A stretch of DNA of 64,000 bases from the NCBI GenBank assembly GCA_032622095.1, contig CP136061.1, positions 234,732,944-234,796,943 on the forward strand. The letters run 5' to 3'. Under the pieces are notes generated by a model. That model saw only the letters and a program-made list of their open reading frames with translations, was not told the origin of the DNA and made no database searches. This document shows, piece after piece, positions 12,421 through 24,400 of the stretch (position 1 is the stretch's first letter; the number at the start of each line of letters is the position of its first letter). The translations under genes were made by a program, and so were the position numbers. This DNA comes from Siphonodentalium dalli (taxonomy: Eukaryota > Mollusca > Scaphopoda > Gadilida > Siphonodentaliidae).

Positions 12421-15400
12421 CTAAAACACAATAAAGTGGATGGTAACATATCGCAAGGGTGGTATATTTTGTTCAAGACAATATATCTGAACCAAACCTA
12501 CACAAAATAATTGGACATTTTAGGCAACTAATTCTCTATTGGCCTTCTCTTTCACTACACATATTTAACCTTCTGAAATGTTCAACAATAGAACCGGCAA
12601 GTTTTCGCTGGATCATATCTATCGGACTGCCGTTAATTCAATTTTATAAATAACTAGCAGGGTTACCCGGCGTTGCCCAGGTTAAAGTGATGTGAAACCC
12701 TCTGCATGATGTGGATATTTGTTGGGAATAGAGAATACTCAAAGCGTTACACGTATTCTCACAAATTGTATATTCAAATAGCATCACAAAACATGATTCT
12801 TACACAGTCATGGAATATAAGTAGTGGCTCAACGTGTCGATTGTCATTTTGTTTATCGCGATTCATCCATTCCACCAATAAAGAAGTATTTAGTTATTTA
12901 CAACTGCGTATACTTCAGACGTCGTAACATGACACATGAACATCATAAACACATTAGTTCCAAAAATTAAAAGACGACAATTGGGTTTAACATCGAAATG
13001 CATCAATGGATTAGACTAAGAGTTTGAGGACACCTGGCTATCATATCTCCTTGAAGATACAGATGTTTTAAAGAAATGTCCAGGTGCCCCTCTGTTCATA
13101 GTGCAATATATTGGCAAAACATTCTCAATTTAAATGAAATGTTGCTATGCATGTATAAACCATTTTGTTATTTTGTGTACAGAACTTAACGACCTGCGAT
13201 AAATCTATATCCCAAAGTATTACTGGGAAAAACCTAACAAAAATAAATTCTACAGAATGTTGTCACTGCTAAATATTAGTATATTGAAAAGAGTGAGCAA
13301 TATCTTTAAATTGGCCTTTAAAAGTTACCATGACGCTAGTATTATATTATACTATATATAAAATAAATATATATGACTTATATACCATTCAAGAAACATA
13401 TTCCTGAATGTATTAGCTTTATTTGCCTTTATTATTAATACCATACAATATGATGGAAGAACTAGAGGTCAGATTCCATGGAATCAGATATACTTCCATG
13501 GTATCCCATCCCATCCCATATGAGTGTTATGCGTATATGTGTGTTCCTCTTCATGCGAATACATATTGGTGCCTTATGATCCGATGGTGCACTTGCATTG
13601 ACATTTCTAAATTTAATATATATTTTGGGACTTCTGTTTGTCTGTCTGTTTGTCTGTTAGCTATGACAGGGGAAACTGCTGGACGGATTTTGACAAAATT
13701 TGATAAATATGGGTACTTTTGTCCAGAGAGTGTTTTGGACGCGTCAAATCGTGACCTGACCTGACATTGACCTTCGAAATGGTCAGTTCAAGGTCAAATC
13801 GAGTAAAACGAACGGATTTCGACGAAATTTGATACCTAGGGAAACTTTTGTCCGGGGAGTGTTTTGGACAGGTCAAATCGTGACAATAGGTTACCTTTAT
13901 AGTAGAGCGGGCATACCTATATAGTATATCGATGAGCATGTTCATGCATTTGTCTTGCTTCTTGACAAGTCCGTTTTAATTTACGTCATGAAGAGAGGGT
14001 TTGATTTTCAGTAATATATATCACCCGTTACAACGTTATACGCTACCAGGGTTAAACCGTCCGATCTAAATCTTTAAAAAGCGTACTAATCTTGAGTTTA
14101 GATACTACTTATCACATCCATTCGTCGAAAAGTTTTTATCTCAGTATCTGATTTTCGGAATAATTTTCCCCATTTGATCTTCGGTGGAATTTGCCAAATC
14201 TGAACCCACCGACACAAACACTCCCTTGAGCAGGTTGCGTTTATAGTAGAGCTGTCAAATTTTGTAGGCGTACCTACGGTATACTGGCTTACATTCTCCT
14301 GCGTGAAACTCGCTCCTACATTAGCCCGTTTGGATTTGGGGCTAAAAATTGGCTAGTGATAGACTACATAAGTATACATATTTATGATATATAGCGTTGT
14401 CACGAGTAAACCGTTCCATCTGAAAATTAGTAAATTGCCCTCTAGATGCGCGTGAACACTAGCCATCAGATGTACTCGTCAAAATTTTTTATCTCGATGT
14501 TTGAATTTTCCCCCCTTTGCAATTTTTGTGGAATTTTCCTAAAGTCTCAACCCACCCTGACACGCATTCTCCGTTGGGCATGTTACATTTATAGTGTATC
14601 CGTCAAACTTCTGGCACGTACATAAAGTATGTCAACGTACTTGCTACGACATTATCTTGCTCTTTAATCAGCCGGTTTGGATTTGGCGGGAAAAATAGTT
14701 GCAATATTTCCGTACCCCGTTACGCGGAAAGTCCTGGGAAAAACATTTTTAAGCGGTATATTCGAGTCCGAATCTCTCGTCCAATTCGGAATATGCAATA
14801 AAAAATTGAGACCTCTGTACTTATAAAAAAAAAACCTTGGTTTATTCGTCCTGGTGTATAGTGTGTCCATATTTATGGCGGTAACTCTTCAGGGAAAGTG
14901 CGGACACAAGTTTTTATGCCCGTGGGCAGTAGTGCATATCGAGATGTGCATACGGTCTAATTTTCGATGCTCTGCTTCTTATCATTTCCGAGATAATAAA
15001 ATGACATTTTTTTCAAATAAAGGGAGATAACTCCTCGGTGAAAGCGCGGACAAAATCAGTATGGGCCATAGGCATAGAACTTATGTACCCCAACCTACTT
15101 ACCAAGTTTTAGTGTGCTACTTCTTGTACTTTTCGAGTAATAGTGATCACAAAAGTGTCCAGTATAATAATAACAATGAAAAATAATCGCAAAAGGGCCA
15201 TAACTCCGCCAAGAAACATTGGGCGGAAATCCGGATACCATTATATTTAGTAGACCTTCGATGCCTACATTCACTAGAGATTTCGTGTTCCTACTGCAAT
15301 CAGTTTCTGAGTATTTCGAAATAAACGGAAAACGACCTCAGTAGAAAAACAATATACTTCCTTGGTTACACCATGGAAGTATAATTATTGATGTTCATAC

Positions 15401-18400
15401 ACGTTTGTTTTGTATATATGTATATACGTTGTAGCATGTTGCAATTTAGATGTTGACTTTGCAAATAAACAATTCAACTAAAAAAAAAGCTAATTGTTCA
15501 AGTGACTTAGTTGTATCACCATTTGTCGAGATTTTGAAATTTGAACGCCAATAATATGGAGATGGCCTGAGGGATGACTATATATGACTTTGGTGGATAT
15601 CGGCGAATAGCAATCTTGTCAATGCTGGTGCATCTCCTCTCGCCATCCATGACCCAAACGACCCCAAATGTGATTTAATTCATCGTATCATTAGAGAGGA
15701 ACGTGTATGAATTTGGTGGAAATGATTATATATAAGTTTGGTGGTAATCGGCAACTATAAACAAATTCTTATCATTGTTATGACCCCCCCCCCCCCCCCA
15801 CCAGTTTGGCGTCTTTAAGTCAAACGATTATATTCCTCGTATCACGGAGAAGAATAATATATCAATTTGGTGGAAATATGTATACAAACTCGTATCAAAT
15901 TTAGGGTCACCATAAATTTGGCGTATCTAAACCACACGCTTAGATTCCTCGTATCACGGAGAAGATTATGTATAAATCAGGTGGAAATCGGCGCTAAACA
16001 TATTGTTTATCATTTGTTTTGTCCATCTCATCCTCTATGCACCCCTGACTCGAATGACACCCCTTGTGACTTCCTTAAACCACACAATTAGACTCCTGAT
16101 ATTATGGAGATAATCTGGTGCTAATCGGCGTGTGTATCAATTTGTGGAAATTGGCGCTAAAATATTGTGTATCAATGTTGGTGCCCCTCTCCCTTTCGGT
16201 GCACCCCTGACTCGAATGACGCCACTTTTGACAGATTTAAGCCACACCATTATACTCATCATACCATGGGGATGATATTGTATAAGTTTGGTGGGATTCG
16301 GCGACTAAAACGGCGGCGCCAGAATGAGTTTGATCAATTTTGGTGCCCCTCTCCCCTTCCGTGCACCCCTGACTCGAACGGCGCCAGTTTTGACATATCT
16401 AAACCACACCATTAGATTCCTCATATCATGGGGATGATTATATATATGTTTGGTGGCAATCGGTGACAATTTTTGTTCTGCCCCTCCCCTTTTTCTGCCC
16501 CTGATAACAACGGCGTCACTTTAGCAAATTCTAACCCGCACCATTATCTTTCTCGTAAAAAGTTACCCCCAGTAGACCCCTATGGTGCCATCTAGATGGT
16601 CCCCAGTGAATTTCTATACAACACAGACAGACAGACAGACAGACATTCGCAAATATAGATATAGAAGATAATCGTTAGTTTTACTGACGGACGACATTGT
16701 AAAACAACAGTACTTGCATCGTGCAGTTGCTCTATACATACCTCCGTCGACAAACGACGATGACTACAACACAAACAACGACAGCAACGACGACAGCAGC
16801 CGATGAAACTCCTCCCACTACAGCATCTGTGTTACACAAAATAAAAATACACACTAGATTAAACAAGAAAACCATAGTCAGAAATGGTAACGCCCTCAAG
16901 ATCATATTATTAGGCATATTTTGAATATAAAATATATTGGTTTCACGAATGCAAATACACCACCTCAGAATTCCGTTAAAACAACTAGTCATTCAAATTA
17001 TTACAAGAACTACGGCTTATCACTGAAGGTTTCTCGTTCACAATACCAGAAGGCCTCTAAATGCGGACCAAAAATCTACTAATCGGATTAAATACACACC
17101 CAAAACTTCGCAATGCGACATTTAGTTTACATTCCAACTCAGACATACTTCATCAGCAATGTTAGCAGTTATATTAGGCATTGTGTTCCCGCAATAAAAC
17201 CTTTAAGAGTGACCCAGCCATTGTTCACACCTAAATATCAAAAGCAATTAACGCGGTCATAAAAGTTTACACACTGCAACAATGAGACATTCGCGAATAC
17301 ATACTTCCTGAAAAAAGTCTAATCGGTACCCAATATAATGAGTAAATTTTAAGTCATATTTGCTCCATTACTTCCATGAACACGAACACGACCAGATCAC
17401 CCTGGCAGTATACACAATAGCGAGCGTATAATTAACTAGAATCAGTTATGGTGTGTCGCCCAGTTAGTGTGGTCGTGGGAGAATTGAACCCGGAATAAAT
17501 TGAGTACAAGCTGAATTTGGTGTCATAGAACGCGGGAACACACCGTAAACAACATATCAACAAATCCGCTCAAGCGAAAATTCATGATCCAAGATGGCGG
17601 CCAAAATGGCTAGTTAGGATGTATGAATTATGTGACCTTATCTAGAAGCCGATATATATGTACTCAGAGTAGTTACAATAATGTGACCGATCATCATTTA
17701 TTTTGATATCTACATCAAACCTTTCAAAATTCACTGCTATAGAACAGTATGATAGATATCCACATAGTACTGGTGTAGATCCTGTTCTTCGTGTCTCAAA
17801 ATAGTTGTCATAATTGCCTCCGATCAAGTGATGAATAATTCGCTTTGATCAGAAGAATGCATGGTGGTATATTATGAACGCAATTTATCAAAATACAAAT
17901 GAGTACCATAGGCTATCTTCAATAAATTCAAAACTTGACCACAACATACTCTGTGGCAGAGACTGTGTTTATACCTGGAAATTATATTTGGTCGTATTTA
18001 AAAAGGCCACATATACGCGAAACTTACAAGGTTTTCTGCAACTGCATCACCACGGTTACACCTTCGCCCTAATGTTAAGCATATCTGTTGCACACAAAAC
18101 AACAAATAGCAACATTGTGTGAGTGTTCAACTGATATTTAGTACGAGTACATCGGTGGTAAAAGTCATATATTTTCAAACAAAAAGATACTGAAAACAAA
18201 TATATAGTGTGCAATGCGTGGTAGCATATTGCAGTTGTAAAGTGGCGACTAAAGTAATTTGAACAAAATTGTTTACTAAGAAACCGGTTTGGTAGCAACT
18301 TAAAAATTTGTGTTACAAAAACTGTACGATATACCGTCTCTTAACCTGGTGAGATGCGTTGCTAATATGTTGACGATATGAGTGTTTCTGTATAGTGTAA

Positions 18401-21400
18401 TAAGCATTGTGACATATGTACAGCATATATTATCACGAAGAGTGTTGAAAATTCCGGAAATGTAACTAGTATTTATACCGCAAGGGTATGCACGAATTAT
18501 TATTTTAGCCCGACAGTTGGATGTTGGATAAATAGAAAACCCAAACTTTAAAGACGTAAATAATTGTGGGTTTGAATTGCGTTGCAGTGACCAATAAATC
18601 CTTCAGAAAGATCTGTTTTAATGAGATATATACCTCAAAAGATATTTAACAACAGACTCGTATATTAACAATACGTATTTTCATTCCTACGTGGTTATCC
18701 AATATGTTGCTTTATTCGTAGCCTGGCTTGAAGTTGCGGACGTTTTTACAGCCATTTCATGGCCGCGATTGTATTATTTTCTGTTTGTGTCACACTATTC
18801 GGTCCCGTACTCTAATTTCACACAAACTGATCTAACTGCGTTATTCGGATGCCACAATATATGATAGTATGCCTTATTTAGAGAACTGATGTAATATAGA
18901 CGAACACGCCATCTTGGATAACAAAGTTTGCCCATAGCGGATTTTTGGATATGTTGGTCCCGATATCTTGCTTCCAATTTATTCCGAGTTGATCCCCAAA
19001 TTCAGCTTCAACGACCACACCAGGTGCATGCATGGGTTGCATACATATCCCGACGTTAAATAAGGCGTGGTGTGTATACTCTAAGTGGATATTGAAAAGC
19101 GATCAAAATCATTGAATACGTCTATAGCAAAGCCCTCCTGGTGACGCACATCCTTGCCAAATGTTTCTGAGATCCGATAATCTAGGGTTGAGATATTTGC
19201 TCAGACGGACAGGCATTCGGTAAGTAAATCCGCGAGGCGAAACACCTACATGTAACTATCACAGTAACTGCAAGGGACAGTATAAGGCATCATAAATACT
19301 GTGACATGTGACATTAGGCAAGTAACTCATCGAGGTGACATATCCAACTGTATCACATCAGCATTGACCGACAATTATAGTCAACAATTCAAGAACAGCA
19401 GGGTAACCCAGCACGTTATTGTGATATCGCAACTTCGTGACAGCGGTCATGTTATCTAACTAACTATATTGTAGTTGAAACAGCATCTCCTTACTGGGCG
19501 AACGGCACCCACGAAATATTTATGGTATGTCCACAAGAAACCCTGGATCACACAGAAGCACACATGAATTTGTCATGAAGCCCGGAAATATTGTATACAA
19601 TGCACTTGGAATATAATAACATTTGGACCTGGGTTTGTATGTGTCTTTTGCAGACATGATCATAGTTTCTTGCAGACAGCAAGAAAGGGTTTTGTTGGGT
19701 GCCGTTCACCCAGTGTGATCTTGCAGACGACAGCATGATGATGATGCGCCGTTATGTTGATGGTTACCTCTATTGCTCTGGTCGTCTCTCTCATAGTGAG
19801 GTATCGTGGTGGTAGATGTTGTGGGCGCCGTCGACGTCGTTTTCACTTCTAAAACAGTTGGGATATTTTGATAAAACAGTTTGAAAATAGTTTTCAGCGT
19901 TAAGTACCACGAGCTTACATGTGTACGAACAATTTATGTTTAATAGCGTAAAGTATCCGGCAAACTACATCACTAGACCAAACATGTGCAATAAACAAAT
20001 CTGAGTATAATCCAATATACTCAACAGCACATGTACATCTATGATATTTCACGGGTCAACATGTAAAGGGTTCCGAATTTCCAAATATAGAATTACCCAT
20101 ACATACCACTCGACATTCGACACTACACAATGCATGCACTTTCGTGGAACCGTATTGACTAACAAATATATTATTTTTTTTACATAGTTAAAGAATATAT
20201 GTAATCATGACATATATTGTCGACAATCGTACATATTGCATCACGTACATTTATTGAACTGATGTGAAATTGGGTTATTAAATAGCTACGAAGCAACGCC
20301 AGTGCGCACATAAACTACCGACCTAGAAAACACAACTGATGAATCGGCACATGATACAAAGTGGCGCACATGAGGCCACGAAAGGGAGATAAAACCCGTT
20401 TCAGTCGAATGTAGCACACTGGTTGGTAGTCTTTATCTTAACGATGCGTAAAGCTGAAAAATAATACAAACCTACAAAGCTTGTCAAACCATCAATTACC
20501 AAGAAGAACTTAAAGAAATATATATTGTTTTGTTTTAGAGATCAAATATCCTTCAGTGACAGTTACAGTTTGTTATAATCCTTGTTTGTAAACACCTGCT
20601 GTGACAGTAGAGCAAACTAAACAACGAACAATAACTGCATTCGATGAAAATAACGAGATATCATTGATTGTAATCAGATTCGTGGCGCTCCTTACTCTCT
20701 CATTAACTCGTTCTTAGCTGTATTCAGATCACTGCATACTACTTGGGTTTTTTTTAATTAAAACGATAAAAAGTACTACGTGCAACATTCTAGATAACTA
20801 TACTGGGAAATACCTTAGTGAGTAAAACTTTGAAACCTCGAGACGCGAATATAATTTGAGGTATATATACATGTATATACACGTATGACATTCGATCGGA
20901 TTGGGCTCACAGGATATTTCTGCAACAATTTAAGACCACATGACAAACCAAGTAAAACGCATGTGATTTGTGTGATTTCCTTGAGATTCCTTGAAATTTC
21001 CAACCAACATTAATATTATTATTATAATGCAAACATCTGCTCAATCTAGACTAAGAGCTATAATTAACATTAGACTTTCAGTATAGAGAAATATAGGACT
21101 ATGGTTATGAACAAATTGGCATAGACATATTGCAGTATTCAATTTGAAGTATAACAGTCGGAAAACAATTGCTTAGTTGGGAATGTAGAGTGGCCGCGAA
21201 GATGCAGTCATAGAATCGTGTACATTGTGAACATCCAACGAAGGCAAACGAGAATTAACTCTTGAACAAGTGATTCTTTAGATCGGGGATAATCTAGGAT
21301 TTCAGCTTATTTTACCCCATTGCCTAAATAAAACACCAGTTACGGGTTACAATCGCACCTTCATTGAACGTGTGTTATTATTCAGTGGCTTTTACCACCA

Positions 21401-24400
21401 TGTGTGTGGTTGACATTCATGCTTATAGAGAAACTTCGACCGTCTTATATGGATACCATAATTGCAACGTGTATTTCCTGATGTACTATTTTACTCACGT
21501 ATACCTATAATATGGTATATATTTTGCGCCCAGACACCTCCACATATCTCAGTGCGGTTTCCGGGACATTGTCTATAGCATATAGCATCAAGGCGCCCAT
21601 ATTTTCCATATGTGTCTCCACAGAAGCATTGGCGTGTGTACTGTAAGGCAGCATATCTGAATCCTGAAATATTAAATTCATAATACCCAATCGCCATTGA
21701 AAGTTATTCAACGAGGGCCGGTTACAGACCTCTGTTCATGGTGTAGTGGCATGATCACAAGCAATATAATAAATGGTAAAACAAAACCATTGCTCGTGAA
21801 TTTTAACTGGCAGCTGCCTCTCGTATGTGTTCTAACATTGAACTACCTCTGCAACATATAATACGGCTCAGCGGGCAAAATGACATTTGTAAATACGTGT
21901 ATTTTTGTTATAACGTTATACTGTTGACATGCGGATGTCACATTTTATCATTCAAACTGGGTTGAAATGTAATGCATGTGGGCCTGCGTGTATAGAACTT
22001 CAGGTCAGTATGTCAATACATGTACATGCTTATTGTCTTAAATATCGACTTGTAGAAATATTGAGAAATAATATGACCTTGATAGCCACTATCGGGTGTG
22101 CGTTTATTAATTAGCTATATGTTATCGGCCGCAATAAGTAGAAAGCTGCCCGCATCATGCGTACAAATGTCGGCCAATAAGCGGAAAACACGGCCAATAA
22201 GTCAAAAAGTCGGCCAATTAGTAGAAAGGCGTCCAATAAGTCAACGGTAACGTAAATGACGTCATACGTATTTAGCTTGATCTGCAAAGAATATTGGGTC
22301 GACGGAAGATAGATTACAGTTGCTTTCAGATGAATTGCGGACTGTCGTCGTTTTTGGGAGTAAATATACGTGGATGAACTACATGTATCCGTATCAATAT
22401 CATTCCCAGTGGAAACATATAGTACTGGGAAACCGCTGCAAGTTCTTCACAAAGTTCACAAGAATAAAAATTGCTGGAATAATTGTTTATTTAATAATGC
22501 ACACAATGGTATATATCTATGTTAACATATTCATCTTGTGAAACAACAATTCCCAATGTTGCTAATTAATAAAATATACGACAGACCTCGGCTATATAGC
22601 AACAAATTAATAACATATAGCAATAGTGTTTGGAAGTGGAATAAATGTGTGTTGATAGCACTACCAGTGCATCTGTAATGAAATGATATATGTTTCTTGG
22701 TTTAAGTTGAGTAAAATAAATCAGCCAACTCAATAGGTACACATTCAACTGGGCTATGTTTATAACATGAGTATATAACGTGATGATGCATACAGTGTTC
22801 TCTGGTCACTAATAAAGAATATTATACTCAGAAATGATCCAACAATAAGCAATATAAAGCACAGTACAAAACTATGTTCTATAACTCAAATCACTTAATA
22901 TTTCCTATATAATCATCCTTTGGTAAATATGTTGGTAGGAACAAATGTGTACCATAATTTCATTCCGACCTGGAACTCCCCATTTGTCTGGAATGTATGA
23001 GCAGACCGCGATTATGCATATTTAAGACTTTATTAGGCACATATCGGCATAAGGACTATACACAGTACGCTACAACCATCGAAGTCGTATTGTAATGTAT
23101 AATGCCAACTCTCTAGACAGTTCTTTCAACACATACTGCTTTGCTGATTGGAACACACAAGACTTCCAAAACTCTACTCCAAAGCATATAGGGCATTGTA
23201 CTTATGTCGGTCCAGTTTGGAAAAGTTAAACGCTCAATGGAAAGGAAACTGATAAAGTCATAGCGAAAGTCTCAATATATATCCACTTTAAATTTGTATT
23301 TATTTTTAGTTTTCTGAATTGCTTCTTTAATTAATATTTTCATTATAAAACAAACGTATTTGGCTGGGTACTGAACTACTAAACGAAAGAGGTGAAAAGG
23401 GTATGTACACCAGGTTTAAGATCCTCACCTTTTTTAAAACACCATGATGTACACACGTGGACGGAATTGTTATCGAACTGAACCCAATCCCCAGTGAGGT
23501 CTCTAGTACGTGTGTCTTTATAACATCCGATGTAAGACCATGTGTATTGCGCCGCGGCAACACCTGTAAGGACGTCGGTTACAACAGCTCACATATGCTA
23601 ATTGCATTATATCATTCATACGTGTGCGTTATGATATGCATCTTCAGTCTGAGTGATACAAGACTATTGAACAAATACCCGCTCGCGATTTATCGCCTGG
23701 ACGAAATACCATGCAGTCCCACTGCAAGAGCATCACGAGACGCGGCATCATACGCCCGTCGACCTGTTTCGAATTGCATATTTCAGAAAGATACCTAAAC
23801 GAGTTATCAGGTTCGTGGAGTTTCTCTGTTGAGTTGATGGGGGGGGGGGGGGGGTGTCCACCTTGGAATTTTTAAGTTTATCACCCCCTTGAACCATATC
23901 GAACTCTCGAGCTCGTGAAATTATAATTGCACCTACTTCGATTGGAACTTTCCAACTGATACCTCACTCTTTCCAATAGTTGGAAATTTCCATTTTAGTC
24001 CAACGTTTAAAAAACCGACAAATAAGTGATTGTAGGTATACAATAACAAATAACCGACTAATTACTGATTGGAAACTCAAAATATGAAACTAACGTAACC
24101 CTATTCATGGTTTTAAATTTCCAACAAATGTGTCGGGCATGAAAATTCCAACTGTTGAATTTTGTTTTGAAGTGGCGTGGGTGTGATACATCCCCAAACC
24201 CATGCCGCCACGTTCCCGAAGTCAACAGATATTCATAACTCTGGAACATGTCATTTGACAAATCCCCCGATTCAAACAGAGCTTGTAGTTGAACCAAGAC
24301 AGCAACATCAGAAGTTTAGTGGTGATAACTGGATTTTTATCATCCAAAACCAAGATCAAATGATCCGTATATCTGACAAAAGTTGGCGGTCGGAACCCTA

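Noticed and set aside
12421-12476. Upstream extension of the receptor tail frame with an in-frame ATG
   Set aside because: A good acceptor (TTTTAG) at 12421 and phase match with the TM exon show this part is intron.
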